Assembly: GCA_009846685.1 (NCBI GenBank)
Contig: VWVY01000003.1
Coordinates: 414,984-478,983 of the forward strand
Source of the DNA: Rhizobiales bacterium SYSU XM002
GTDB lineage: Bacteria > Pseudomonadota > Alphaproteobacteria > Rhizobiales > Beijerinckiaceae
Reading direction: 5' to 3'
Length of the DNA: 64,000 bases
Positions 9,647 to 18,660 of the stretch are shown one piece after another; position 1 is the first letter of the stretch; each line of letters opens with the position of its first letter. Both the position numbers and the translations under genes were made by a program. The notes beneath the pieces are model-generated. The model searched no databases. It saw only the letters and a list, made by a program, of their open reading frames with translations, and was not told the DNA's origin.

Positions 9647-10957
9647 ATGACATCCTTTTCCCCCCGCGAGATCGTTTCCGAACTCGATCGCTACATCGTC
9701 GGCCAGAAGGAGGCAAAGCGCGCGGTTGCCATCGCGCTGCGCAACCGCTGGCGGCGTCAGCAGCTCGAAGGCCCGATGCGCGAAGAGGTTTTGCCCAAGA
9801 ACATCCTGATGATCGGCCCGACCGGCTGCGGCAAGACCGAAATCGCCCGCCGCCTTGCAAGGCTCGCTGGAGCGCCATTTCTGAAAGTCGAGGCGACGAA
9901 GTTCACCGAGGTCGGCTATGTCGGCCGCGATGTCGAGCAGATCGTGCGCGATCTGGTTGAGGTCGGCATCGGGCTCGAGCGCGACAAGCGCCGCAAGGAT
10001 GTCAGCGCCAAGGCGCAGGTCGCGGCGGAGGAACGCGTGCTCGATGCGCTCGTCGGCGCGACCGCTTCGCCTGCGACGCGCGATGCCTTCCGCAGGAAGC
10101 TGCGAAACGGCGAACTCGCGGACAAGGAAATCGAGATCGAGCTCGCAGGCCCGGCGAACTCCGGCCTGCCGATGTTCGAGATTCCCGGCATGCCCGGCGG
10201 GCAGATCGGCGCGATTTCCCTCGGCGATATCCTCGGCAAATCCTTCGGACAGAAGGGTAAGCCGCGGCGCACCACCGTGCAGGACGCCTACGAGCCGCTG
10301 ATCGCCGAAGAAAGCGACAAGCTGATCGATCAGGACCGCATCGTTGCGGATGCGGTCAGGTCCGTGGAAGAGAATGGCATCGTCTTCCTCGACGAGATTG
10401 ACAAGATTTCGGTGCGGGAAGGCCGCTCCGGCGGCGACGTTTCCCGCGAGGGCGTGCAGCGCGATCTCCTGCCGCTGATCGAGGGCACGACTGTTGCAAC
10501 CAAGCATGGGCCGGTGAAGACCGACCATATCCTCTTTATCGCCTCCGGTGCCTTCCACGTCGCCAAGCCCTCGGATCTCTTGCCCGAGTTGCAGGGCCGG
10601 CTGCCGATCCGGGTCGAGTTGAAGCCACTCGGCGAAGCCGACTTCCGCCGTATCCTCACCGAAACCGAGGCCTCGCTTATCAAGCAGTATGTCGCGCTGA
10701 TGGCGACCGAGGGCGTGACGCTTTCCTTCACGGATGACGGCATCGCGGCGGTTGCCAAGGCGGCCTTCGAGGTCAACACCAATGTCGAGAATATCGGCGC
10801 GCGCCGGCTCCAGACTGTGCTCGAACGCGTTCTGGACGAGGTCAGCTTCACCGCGACCGATCGTTCGGGCGAAACGGTGGTGGTCGATGCCGCGGCGGTG
10901 ACGAAGGAGGTCGGAGAACTCGCAAAAAACGCCGATCTCTCGCGTTTCATTCTCTAA
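9647..10957 (+). CDS. hslU: ATP-dependent protease, ATPase subunit HslU
   Basis: A 436-residue AAA+ unfoldase that feeds substrates to HslV. Walker A is [15 protein letters not shown] (about 61-75) and Walker B is [12 protein letters not shown]; the GYVGRD pore loop and the I-domain (about 110-245) are present, and the C-terminus LSRFIL fits the family rule for docking into HslV. Start [20 protein letters not shown] is canonical and the length is normal. Confidence 0.97.
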   Translation: MTSFSPREIVSELDRYIVGQKEAKRAVAIALRNRWRRQQLEGPMREEVLPKNILMIGPTGCGKTEIARRLARLAGAPFLKVEATKFTEVGYVGRDVEQIVRDLVEVGIGLERDKRRKDVSAKAQVAAEERVLDALVGATASPATRDAFRRKLRNGELADKEIEIELAGPANSGLPMFEIPGMPGGQIGAISLGDILGKSFGQKGKPRRTTVQDAYEPLIAEESDKLIDQDRIVADAVRSVEENGIVFLDEIDKISVREGRSGGDVSREGVQRDLLPLIEGTTVATKHGPVKTDHILFIASGAFHVAKPSDLLPELQGRLPIRVELKPLGEADFRRILTETEASLIKQYVALMATEGVTLSFTDDGIAAVAKAAFEVNTNVENIGARRLQTVLERVLDEVSFTATDRSGETVVVDAAAVTKEVGELAKNADLSRFIL

Positions 10958-10980
10958 CGGACCATTCCGGAGACGAATCC

Positions 10981-11730
10981 ATGCGCATCGCGATCATCTC
11001 CGACATCCACGGCAACGTCCTTGCGCTGGAGGCTGTCCTCGCCGATATCGCCCGGCAGGGAGCGCAAAGGATCGTCGATCTCGGCGATCGCGTTTCCGGC
11101 CCGCTCTGGCCCAGGGAGACCTTCGACCGGCTGAAATCGCTCGGCATTCCCGGTGTGCGCGGCAATCATGATCGCATCGTCGGCGAAGGAGCGCGGGAAG
11201 GCATGGGCCCGCCCGATGCCGTCGCATGGGACGCGCTTGACGCTCCGTCCCGCGCGGAACTCTCGGCCCTGCCGTTTACCGCCGACTTCGCGCCCGGCCT
11301 GCGCGCCTTCCATGCGACGCCCGCCCACGATGATCGCTACACCCTCGACGATATTCACGAGGGGCGCCTTTTCCGAGCGGATATCGCCAAGATTGCGCTG
11401 CGACTCGGCGGGTTCGAAGCGCGAATCATCCTGATGGGTCACAGCCATCGCCCGGAGATGGTCCGCCTGCCGGACGGTCGCGTGCTCATCAATCCCGGCT
11501 CGGTTGGCGATCCCGGCTACGAGGACACCACAGGACAGCGCCATGTTTCCGAAGCCGGGACACCCCACGCCCGCTATGCTCTTCTGGATACTGCCGATCT
11601 TGCCTTTCCGGATGTGACCTTCCGTGCCGTGACCTACGATTTCGAACGCGCCGCGCGGCAGGCGGAAAAGCACGGTCGGGCCGAATGGGCCCACGCGCTC
11701 AGAACCGGGTTGATGCCCCGCCCCGCTTGA
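10981..11730 (+). CDS. Metallophosphoesterase (YfcE/diadenosine tetraphosphatase-like)
   Basis: A 249-residue calcineurin-like phosphoesterase. The metal-binding motifs are in order: DIHGN (about 9-13), a GDR motif in DLGDRVSG, RGNHDR (about 59-64), and the late GHSHRPE. The family includes bis(5'-nucleosyl) tetraphosphatases and YfcE-type phosphodiesterases; the actual substrate cannot be told from sequence. It follows hslU by 23 nt and precedes murJ by 31 nt, so a shared transcript is possible. Confidence 0.85.
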   Translation: MRIAIISDIHGNVLALEAVLADIARQGAQRIVDLGDRVSGPLWPRETFDRLKSLGIPGVRGNHDRIVGEGAREGMGPPDAVAWDALDAPSRAELSALPFTADFAPGLRAFHATPAHDDRYTLDDIHEGRLFRADIAKIALRLGGFEARIILMGHSHRPEMVRLPDGRVLINPGSVGDPGYEDTTGQRHVSEAGTPHARYALLDTADLAFPDVTFRAVTYDFERAARQAEKHGRAEWAHALRTGLMPRPA

Positions 11731-11761
11731 CGGGGCCCTCCTGCTGGGGGAGTCTCGCGCG

Positions 11762-13339
11762 ATGTCGCTGGCCCTGCCTTTCACCATCGTCGGTTCGGCG
11801 ACGCTGCTTTCGCGCGTGACGGGCTTCCTGCGCGACGTGCTGATTGCGGCGATGCTCGGCTCCGGTCCAGTAGCGGACATTTACGTCGCGGCCTTCCTGA
11901 TTCCGAACCTTTTCCGCAAGATGATGAGCGAGGGTGCGCTCAACGCCGCCATCGTGCCGCGCCTCGCCCGGCTCGAACAGGAGGGCGGCAAGCAGGCGGC
12001 ACGCGGTTTTTCCGACGATGTGCTCTCGCTAATGCTGGTGGCGGTGATCGTGATGATCGCTCTCGCCGAATTCGCGATGCCGCAGATCATGTCGGCGCTG
12101 GCGATCGGTTTCAAGGCGAGCACCGCCAAGTTCGACGATGCGGTACTCTTCGCGCGGATCGCTTTTCCCTTCGTTGGCTGCGTGCTGCTTGCGGCGCTGA
12201 TGTCGGCCCTGCTTAACACCACCGAGCGTTACGCCGTGGCTGCGCTGGTGCCGCTGGTGCTCAACCTGCTGTTGATCGGCGTGTTGCTCGCATTGCTGCT
12301 GTTGCCTGTCGAACGTCGCGATGCCGGGCTAGCGCTGGTGACGACCGTATTGATTGCGGGCGTCGTCCAGCTCGTACTGCTTTGGCGCGCGACCGGTCGT
12401 GCCGGTTTCGATGTCACGCCCCGCCCGCTCGACGCGATGACGGGACGCATCGATCCGGGCGCGAAAACGCTACTGCTGGTCGCCTTGCCGGGCATGATGA
12501 TCGCCGGCTCCGGGCATGTGCACATGATCATCGCCAGCCAGTTCGCCTCGCTGGAGCCGCGCGCGATATCCTGGCTCTACTACGCCGACCGGCTGTTCCA
12601 GCTACCGCTCGGTTTCGTGGCGGCGGCGGTGGGGGTGGTGCTGCTGCCGCGCCTCTCGAAGGCGCTCAATCAGGACGACCGCCAGATGATGGCGGAAGCG
12701 CAGAGCGAATCCTTCGTGTTTTCCTCGCTGCTGATCCTGCCGGCGACCGTGGCGCTGATCGTGCTGGCGAAGCCGATCACGCTGGTGCTGTTCCAGCGCG
12801 GTGCCTTCGGTTTCGTCGATGTCCGGGCGACGGCGGCGATGCTCAAGGTGCTCGCCTTCGCGTTACCGGCCTTCGTGCTGATCAAGGTGATTCTGCCCGG
12901 TTTCCTCGCGCGGGAAGAAATGCGTCCGCCGCTGATCGCGGTGGGGATCGCCATCGCGGCCAATATCGCGACCGGGCTGTTCTTCCACCACGGCGGCAAG
13001 TGGCTCGCGCCCGCCATCGGCGTTGCGGTCGGCGCCTGGACCAATGCGCTGGTTCTGCTGGCGATGGCGATCTGGAAAGACCGGCTCAACCTCTTGAGGA
13101 GCGCGATCTGGCGGGCTGCGGGCGCCGGACTCGCCGCAGCGATCATGGGCCTGCTCGTCGGCTGGATGGCGGTCGAGTTGAAGGGCTTCATGCAGGTCAG
13201 CCGCCCCTTCGCGATGAAGGGCGCAGCGCTGATGGCGATCTGCACTTCGGGGCTTCTGGTTTATTTGCTGGCCGCGCGCCTTCTCGGAGTCTTCACCGTC
13301 GCCGCCCTGAGAAAAAGCACGCGCAGCGGCGCGAATTGA
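11762..13339 (+). CDS. murJ: Lipid II flippase MurJ
   Basis: A 525-residue polytopic membrane protein of the MOP superfamily with about 14 hydrophobic segments. It begins MSLALPFTIVGSATLLSRVTGFLRD and keeps the conserved GSGPVADIYVAAFLIPNLFRKMMSEG region that lines the cavity of MurJ. It moves lipid II across the inner membrane for peptidoglycan synthesis. Length and N-terminus are normal. The downstream neighbour trpS begins 69 nt later. Confidence 0.96.
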   Translation: MSLALPFTIVGSATLLSRVTGFLRDVLIAAMLGSGPVADIYVAAFLIPNLFRKMMSEGALNAAIVPRLARLEQEGGKQAARGFSDDVLSLMLVAVIVMIALAEFAMPQIMSALAIGFKASTAKFDDAVLFARIAFPFVGCVLLAALMSALLNTTERYAVAALVPLVLNLLLIGVLLALLLLPVERRDAGLALVTTVLIAGVVQLVLLWRATGRAGFDVTPRPLDAMTGRIDPGAKTLLLVALPGMMIAGSGHVHMIIASQFASLEPRAISWLYYADRLFQLPLGFVAAAVGVVLLPRLSKALNQDDRQMMAEAQSESFVFSSLLILPATVALIVLAKPITLVLFQRGAFGFVDVRATAAMLKVLAFALPAFVLIKVILPGFLAREEMRPPLIAVGIAIAANIATGLFFHHGGKWLAPAIGVAVGAWTNALVLLAMAIWKDRLNLLRSAIWRAAGAGLAAAIMGLLVGWMAVELKGFMQVSRPFAMKGAALMAICTSGLLVYLLAARLLGVFTVAALRKSTRSGAN

Positions 13340-13408
13340 GCATCCTCCTTGCGGTCCAACTGCGCGATTGCTAGAGCGCGCGATGAAAACCGAACCGGAT
13401 GACAACCC

Positions 13409-14482
13409 GTGACCTCGAAGCCCGTCTCCCTCTCGCCTTACAAGCCGCGCGTCTTTTCCGGCGTGCAGCCCACCGGCAACCTGCATCTCGGCAATTATCT
13501 TGGCGCCATCAAGCGATTCGCTGAATTGCAGCACGCGCATGATTGCATCTATTGCGTGGTCGATCTCCACGCGATCACGCAGGGCGTCGAGGTCTGGGGT
13601 GGTCCTGAGGGCCTGAGGCGCGCGACCCGTGAGGTCACTGCGGCCTATATCGCTGCCGGGATCGACACGAAGAAGCACATCGTCTTCAACCAGAGTCAGG
13701 TCGTCGAGCACGCCGAGTTGGCCTGGATCTTCAACTGCATCGCGCGGATGGGCTGGGCCAACCGCATGACGCAGTTCAAGGAAAAGGCCGGCAAGGACCG
13801 GGAAAATGCCTCCGTCGGCCTCTTTGCCTACCCGATGCTGATGGCGGCGGACATCCTCGTCTACCGCGCGACGCATGTGCCGGTGGGCGACGATCAGAAA
13901 CAGCACCTCGAACTGACACGCGATATCGCCCAGAAGTTCAACTTCGACTTCGCCGATCGGATCCGGGAACTCGGTCTGTCATCGGGTGAATATTTTCCGC
14001 TTCCCGAACCGCTGATTGCGGGCCCGGCGCCGCGTGTCATGTCCTTGCGCGATGGCTCGAAGAAAATGTCGAAATCCGATCCGTCGGACTATTCGCGACT
14101 CAACCTCACGGACGACGCCGATGCGATCGCGCAGAAGGTCCGCAAGGCCAAGACCGATCCCGAACCGCTGCCGTCCGAGGAAGCAGGCCTGAAGGGTCGG
14201 CCGGAAGCCGAGAATCTGGTCACGATCTTCGCCGCGCTCTCCGGCGAGGCGCCGGCTTCCATTCTGCAGCAGTACGGGGGCGGGCAGTTCTCGACCTTCA
14301 AGAACGCGCTGGTCGAACTCGCGGTGGCGAAGCTCTCGCCTGTCGGTGCCGAGATGCGGCGATTGACGGCTGATCCGGCGATGATCGACGCAGTTCTGGC
14401 CGATGGCGCCGAGCGTGCCCGCGCCATCGCCGCGCCGGTGATGCGGGACGTTCGCGAGATTTACGGGTTCATCCAAGAGTAG
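13409..14482 (+). CDS. trpS: Tryptophanyl-tRNA synthetase
   Basis: A 357-residue class I synthetase with the HIGH-type motif in [15 protein letters not shown] and the KMSKS motif in [12 protein letters not shown]. The start is a GTG at 13409; the nearby ATGs at 13383 and 13399 are in other frames. A nine-codon frame begun by the ATG at 13383 ends in TGA overlapping the GTG start (GTGA), which could couple initiation. That frame has no Trp codons, so it is not an attenuator leader. A RidA-like relic follows directly. Confidence 0.96.
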   Translation: MTSKPVSLSPYKPRVFSGVQPTGNLHLGNYLGAIKRFAELQHAHDCIYCVVDLHAITQGVEVWGGPEGLRRATREVTAAYIAAGIDTKKHIVFNQSQVVEHAELAWIFNCIARMGWANRMTQFKEKAGKDRENASVGLFAYPMLMAADILVYRATHVPVGDDQKQHLELTRDIAQKFNFDFADRIRELGLSSGEYFPLPEPLIAGPAPRVMSLRDGSKKMSKSDPSDYSRLNLTDDADAIAQKVRKAKTDPEPLPSEEAGLKGRPEAENLVTIFAALSGEAPASILQQYGGGQFSTFKNALVELAVAKLSPVGAEMRRLTADPAMIDAVLADGAERARAIAAPVMRDVREIYGFIQE

Positions 14483-14483
14483 C

Positions 14484-14735
14484 CATGGAGAAGATCTCGA
14501 TGCGCAGCTCATACTGATCTGGAACAATATCCGCACAATCCTCGCGAGCGCCGATATGGGCCTCGACAATATCGTCCGGCTGACCAGCTACCTGCGCGAT
14601 GCGTCCTATGCGGAAGCGAACGGGCGTACGCGCATCGCCGCACTCGGGGGGTGAGCCATTCCGACGACGGCAATTGTCGCGCAAACGCTTGTCAGCGATT
14701 GGCTGGTCGAGATCGAGGTTATTGCAGCAGCGTGG
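14484..14735 (+). pseudogene. RidA/YjgF-family relic (truncated, in-frame stop)
   Basis: Between trpS and the stress protein, frame 3 encodes a RidA-family C-terminal two-thirds: GEDLDAQLILIWNNIRTIL, then MGLDNIVRLTSYLRD, then AALGG, an in-frame TGA at 14652-14654, and then AIPTTAIVAQTLVSDWLVEIE. The family normally has about 130 residues; the first 45-60 are missing here because the region abuts the trpS stop. Conserved RidA features (MGL..IV..TSYL and DWLVEIE) lie on both sides of the TGA. I read this as a decaying gene, fitting the otherwise unexplained 320-nt gap 14483-14802. Confidence 0.8.
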
Positions 14736-14802
14736 CCGAGCTTGCGATTCTGCGCCCGCTTTGGCACTCTGAATTTTCTTCCGAGACTCCACGGGGACAT
14801 GC

Positions 14803-15297
14803 ATGGCCTTCCGGCGGCGCGCCTATGAACCGGGCCATCGGCCCAAGATTCTCGTCGTGATCGACGAAACACCGGAGTGCCGGCGCGCGGTGCTGTTCGC
14901 CGCACGCCGCGCGCGCCGTTCGGGCGCGAATATCGTCATGCTCTCGGTGATCGTGCCGGACGATGGCCAGCCCTGGCTCGGCATCGGCAATCTGATGCAG
15001 GCGGAAGCCGAGGCGGAAGCCGGCGAACGGCTCGACAAATCCGCTGAGATCGTGCGGCGCGAGGCCGGGTTCGAGCCCGAGCGTATCATCCTCACCGGCG
15101 TGCCGGCCGATCAGGTAATGACCCTGATCCAGGAAGACGAAGATATCGCCGTGCTGGTGCTGGCTGCGGGAACCGGCAAGGAGGGACCTGGCCCGCTCGT
15201 TTCTCATATCGCCGGAAAGGTCGCGGCGAGTTTCCCTGTACCGGTGACGATCGTGCCGGGCGGGCTCGCCGAGGCTGATTTCGAGGCGCTTGCCTGA
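14803..15297 (+). CDS. Universal stress protein (UspA family)
   Basis: A 164-residue single-domain Usp protein: KILVVIDETPECRRAVLFAARRA at the N-terminus, GVPADQVMTLIQEDEDIAVLVLAAG in the middle and a C-terminal VSHIAGKVAASFPVPVTIVPG. The glycine-rich ATP-binding pattern of the ATP-binding class is only partly visible (TGKEGPGPLVSH). Such proteins are associated with stress survival, with no defined reaction. The start at 14803 gives a short basic N-terminus. It sits just downstream of the RidA relic and upstream of the NifU-like gene. Confidence 0.85.
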   Translation: MAFRRRAYEPGHRPKILVVIDETPECRRAVLFAARRARRSGANIVMLSVIVPDDGQPWLGIGNLMQAEAEAEAGERLDKSAEIVRREAGFEPERIILTGVPADQVMTLIQEDEDIAVLVLAAGTGKEGPGPLVSHIAGKVAASFPVPVTIVPGGLAEADFEALA

Positions 15298-15388
15298 CAG
15301 GTCTTTTCGCCGGCGCGATGCAGGGCTATGTAGGGCGGGGCGGCCGGCCGGAGCTTGAAACCGGACCTTTCCCGCCAACGAGGCAGCC

Positions 15389-15946
15389 ATGTTCATCCAG
15401 ACCGAAGTGACCCCCAATCCCGCGACGCTGAAGTTCCTGCCGGGCCGCGATGTTCTCGGCGCGTCAACGCGCGAATTCCGCTCGGCGGAAGAAGCAGCAG
15501 CCTCGCCGCTCGCGAACGCGCTGTTTGGCATCCCCGGCATCGTCGGCGTGTTCTTCGGCGGCGATTTCGTCTCGGTTACCAAGACAGACGGCGAGTGGCA
15601 GCACCTCAAGCCCGCGATTCTCGGGGCGATCATGGAGCATTACCTCTCCGGTGCGCCGATCCTGGCCGAGGGCGCCGCCGCCGAGCAGACGGGCGACGAG
15701 TTCTTCGCACCGGAAGACGCGGATACCGTTGCGACGATCAAGGAACTGCTCGAAACGCGCGTGCGGCCGGCGGTGGCGGGCGACGGCGGCGATATCACCT
15801 TCCGCGGCTTCCGCGACGGGGTCGTCTATCTCACCATGAAGGGCTCGTGTTCGGGCTGCCCGAGTTCGACCGCGACGCTCAAGCACGGCATCCAGAACCT
15901 GCTTCGCCATTTCCTGCCGGATGTCCAGTCCGTCGAAGCGGCCTGA
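15389..15946 (+). CDS. NifU/NfuA-like Fe-S cluster carrier protein
   Basis: A 185-residue protein with an N-terminal Nfu_N domain (MFIQTEVTPNPATLKFLPGR, 1-90) and a C-terminal NifU domain (about 105-180) holding the cluster-binding CxxC in GSCSGCPSSTATLK. It carries Fe-S clusters to target apoproteins. Placement just upstream of tsaB-rimI is conserved in Alphaproteobacteria, and the MiaB enzyme encoded downstream is a plausible client, though that link is an inference. Confidence 0.93.
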   Translation: MFIQTEVTPNPATLKFLPGRDVLGASTREFRSAEEAAASPLANALFGIPGIVGVFFGGDFVSVTKTDGEWQHLKPAILGAIMEHYLSGAPILAEGAAAEQTGDEFFAPEDADTVATIKELLETRVRPAVAGDGGDITFRGFRDGVVYLTMKGSCSGCPSSTATLKHGIQNLLRHFLPDVQSVEAA

Positions 15947-15967
15947 CGGCGCGGTCCGGAGGCTCCC

Positions 15968-16663
15968 TTGCGCGTCCTCGCTCTTGACACTGCCCTTGGC
16001 GCAACCGCCGTCGCCCTGCTGGACACGGATGCGAACCTGATCCTCGCCGAGGAGAGCCAGGCGATGGAGCGCGGTCATTCCGAAGCGCTGATGCCGATGG
16101 TCGAGCGCGTGATGGCCGCAGCCGGTGTCGAATTTTCCGCAATCGACCGGTTCGGCGTCACGATCGGGCCGGGAAGCTTTACGGGGCTGCGTATCGGCAT
16201 CGCGGCGGCCCGTGGCTTTGCGCTGGTGCATGATCGTCCGGCGGTCGGCGTCTCGACGCTCGCGGCATATGCAGCGCCGGTCCTGTTCGGGGGCGAGCGG
16301 CGCCCTGTCGCGGCGGCGATCGACGCGCGCAACGGCATGGCCTTCTTTCAGGCCATGGGCGTAGACGGTCGCACGATCGCCGGCCCCGGCCTCTACCGGA
16401 TCGAGGAAGCAGCGCGGAAAACCGGCGACGGCGCGATCAGCTTCGTCGGCAATGCGGCGGACAAGCTCGCCGCCGCTCGCCGCGACGGGCAGGTGGATTT
16501 CCGTTTCGGGGCCGGCACCGTCTCCGCGCTTCCTGCGCCGCCGATCGCCTGGGTGGCGCGGCTCGCGTCCGCCGCCAATCCCGCGACCTCGCCTGCCCGG
16601 CCGATGTATCTGCGCGAGGTTAACGTCACGATGGGCGATCGCGCCCGGCTGCAGCGCGCCTGA
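15968..16663 (+). CDS. tsaB: tRNA threonylcarbamoyladenosine biosynthesis protein TsaB
   Basis: A 231-residue ASKHA-fold protein that works with TsaD and TsaE to make t6A37 in ANN-decoding tRNAs. It begins VLALDTALGATAVAL and contains the GPGSFTGLRIGIAAARGFAL motif that is diagnostic of TsaB. The start is a TTG at 15968, 21 nt after the Nfu gene; no ATG or GTG gives a better N-terminus. rimI follows 8 nt downstream, the usual tsaB-rimI pairing. Confidence 0.93.
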   Translation: MRVLALDTALGATAVALLDTDANLILAEESQAMERGHSEALMPMVERVMAAAGVEFSAIDRFGVTIGPGSFTGLRIGIAAARGFALVHDRPAVGVSTLAAYAAPVLFGGERRPVAAAIDARNGMAFFQAMGVDGRTIAGPGLYRIEEAARKTGDGAISFVGNAADKLAAARRDGQVDFRFGAGTVSALPAPPIAWVARLASAANPATSPARPMYLREVNVTMGDRARLQRA

Positions 16664-16671
16664 GGCCGGCG

Positions 16672-17205
16672 ATGTTCTGGCTCTGGCCCTGGTTCTGGCT
16701 CGGACAGCTTTACACGACCTTCCGCCCGGCCTCGATCCTCGATTCCTCGCGCATCGCCGCGATTCACGACGAGAGTTTTGCCATCGGCTGGGACCGGAGC
16801 GAGATCGAGCGTATGATCCTCGATGGGCATGTCGCCGATGTCATGATCTCGCGCGCGCCCATCGGCGAGGTGGTCACCGGCTTCGCCATCAGCCGCGTGG
16901 TGCTCGACGAGGCCGAACTCCTCACCATCGCACTCGACAGCGAGGTCCGCGGGCGCGGCTTCTCCGAAAGCCTGCTCGAACGGCACAGCCAGCGCGTGCG
17001 TCAGGCGGGCGCGACGAGCCATTTCCTCGAAGTCGCGGATGCCAACGAGCCCGCCCTCGCGCTTTATCGCAAGCTTGGTTTCGTCGAGATCGGTCGCCGC
17101 AAGGGATATTATCCGAATGCCAAGGGGGTTGGCGCCGCGCGGCACGATGCCTTGACCATGCGGCGCGATCTCTCTCCGCTCGACCCCACCCCGCGCTTCG
17201 CCTGA
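16672..17205 (+). CDS. rimI: RimI-like ribosomal protein alanine N-acetyltransferase
   Basis: A 177-residue GNAT acetyltransferase. The acetyl-CoA binding motif is degenerate, in ALDSEVRGRGFSESLLERH (Q/RxxGxG/A type), followed by the typical FLEVADANEPALALYRKLGF block. RimI acetylates the N-terminal alanine of S18 in E. coli. The extra N-terminus MFWLWPWFWLGQLY is Trp-rich and unusual; a start nearer TTFRPAS is conceivable. It lies between tsaB and a fur-like gene. Confidence 0.87.
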   Translation: MFWLWPWFWLGQLYTTFRPASILDSSRIAAIHDESFAIGWDRSEIERMILDGHVADVMISRAPIGEVVTGFAISRVVLDEAELLTIALDSEVRGRGFSESLLERHSQRVRQAGATSHFLEVADANEPALALYRKLGFVEIGRRKGYYPNAKGVGAARHDALTMRRDLSPLDPTPRFA

Positions 17206-17270
17206 ACGAACGGCGGCTTTCCAAGCGCGGCAAGCCTTGATATGCCGCAGGGAAACAGCGTGGGGGAAGG

Positions 17271-17741
17271 ATGAGCGGGGAGACCGGCATGGATCGCGAT
17301 CTCGGCAGCGTCGCCGAACGGTGCCGTGCGCAGGGCCTGCGCATGACCGGGCCGCGTCGCGTCATCGCCGAGGTTCTCGACCGCTCGGTCGATCACCCCG
17401 ATGTCGAGGAACTGCACCGCCGCGTATCCGAGATCGAGCCGCGCATCGCGCTCTCGACCGTCTATCGCACGGTGCGGCTTCTGGTCGAGGCGGGCATCCT
17501 CGAACGCCACCTCTTCAACGACGGCCGCGCCCGCTACGAAAACGCCGATCACGAGCACCACGATCATCTCATCGACATGACAACGGGGAATGTCATCGAA
17601 TTCCGTTCGCCGGAGATCGAGGAATTGCAGGCGAAGATCGCGGAGAGCCTCGGCTATCGCATCACCGGGCACCGGTTGCAGTTGTTCTGCGTACCGATGA
17701 AGGATCGCGGCCGTCGCCGAACCGTCACAAAGCGCGATTAG
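17271..17741 (+). CDS. Fur family metal-responsive regulator
   Basis: A 156-residue Fur-family protein: a winged helix (about 20-90, with GLRMTGPRRVIAEVLDR and ALSTVYRTVRLLVEAG) and a dimerisation/metal domain with the HEHHDHLID motif (about 95-103). The CxxC zinc sites of classical Fur are absent, as in alphaproteobacterial Fur/Mur proteins that respond to manganese. In rhizobia this locus (after tsaB-rimI, before plsC-miaB) encodes Fur/Mur. It probably represses metal-uptake genes. The ATG at 17271 is used; a second ATG 6 codons later also fits. Confidence 0.88.
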   Translation: MSGETGMDRDLGSVAERCRAQGLRMTGPRRVIAEVLDRSVDHPDVEELHRRVSEIEPRIALSTVYRTVRLLVEAGILERHLFNDGRARYENADHEHHDHLIDMTTGNVIEFRSPEIEELQAKIAESLGYRITGHRLQLFCVPMKDRGRRRTVTKRD

Positions 17742-17780
17742 AAGCCTCGCCAGCGCTCCATCGAGGCTCATCGTTCCCCC

Positions 17781-18599
17781 ATGATCGAACAGGGTCCAAT
17801 ACGGTATCTGAAGATCGGCGTTCGGGTCGCGGCGATGGCGCCCGCCTTCGCACTCGGTCTGCCGGCGCAATGGCTTGCGCTGCGACTGGCGCCGGGGCTT
17901 GCGCGCTGGATGCCGGTTCTGTTTCATCGCTACCTGCTGTTCGTGCTCGGCGTGCGTGTCGAGAAAGTCGGCGCGCTCGATGCCAGAAAGCCGATCCTGA
18001 TCGCCTCGAACCACCTCTCCTGGCTCGATATCGTTGTCATTTCCTCGCTCGCGCCGGTTTCCTTCATCGCCAAGAGCGAGGTCGGCGCCTGGCCGCTGTT
18101 CGGCACGCTCGCCCGTCTCCAGCGCTCGATTTTTGTCGAGCGCGAGAGGCGTGGCAAAACCGGCGAGGTCAACCGCTCGATCGCCGCACGCCTTGCGGAG
18201 GGCGATGCGCTTGTGCTGTTCGCCGAGGGCACGACCAGCGACGGATCGCGCATTCTTCCGTTCCGCTCGGCGCTGATCGGCGCGGCGCAGGCGGTCGCCG
18301 GTGGCGGCGAGGCGGGACGGTCGATCGTCCAACCACTCAACATCGCCTACCCGCGCATTGCCGGGTTGCCGACGGGGCGCGTCGATCATCCGCTGATCGC
18401 CTGGCACGGCGACATGGATCTCCTGCCTCATCTCGGCGATTTCCTCACCTTGCCGAACGTTGACTGCCGCGTGACCTTCCTCGATGCGCGCGATGTTGAG
18501 CCCGGCAGCGACCGGAAGGCCCTCGCCCGCGAGATGGAAACCGCGATCCGTCGAAGTCATGCCCGTGCGTTGACCGGGCGTGAACCCTCCGTGGCGTGA
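17781..18599 (+). CDS. plsC: 1-acyl-sn-glycerol-3-phosphate acyltransferase
   Basis: A 272-residue PlsC-type acyltransferase with the catalytic HX4D motif in [11 protein letters not shown] (about 75-80) and the acceptor motif [19 protein letters not shown]. One or two N-terminal hydrophobic segments anchor it to the inner membrane. It acylates lysophosphatidate to phosphatidate, although some relatives make ornithine lipids (OlsA), so the acceptor is inferred. It follows fur by 39 nt and precedes miaB by 61 nt. Confidence 0.88.
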   Translation: MIEQGPIRYLKIGVRVAAMAPAFALGLPAQWLALRLAPGLARWMPVLFHRYLLFVLGVRVEKVGALDARKPILIASNHLSWLDIVVISSLAPVSFIAKSEVGAWPLFGTLARLQRSIFVERERRGKTGEVNRSIAARLAEGDALVLFAEGTTSDGSRILPFRSALIGAAQAVAGGGEAGRSIVQPLNIAYPRIAGLPTGRVDHPLIAWHGDMDLLPHLGDFLTLPNVDCRVTFLDARDVEPGSDRKALAREMETAIRRSHARALTGREPSVA

Positions 18600-18660
18600 C
18601 GCACGAACAAAGCCATGCCGCCTCTTTGCGAAACAGCCTGCGGCGGGTAAAGAACGGGCG

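Noticed and set aside
13383..13412. Nine-codon frame overlapping the trpS start as an attenuation leader peptide
   Set aside because: It contains no tryptophan codons and no terminator or antiterminator pair is visible before trpS. It may only affect initiation by coupling.
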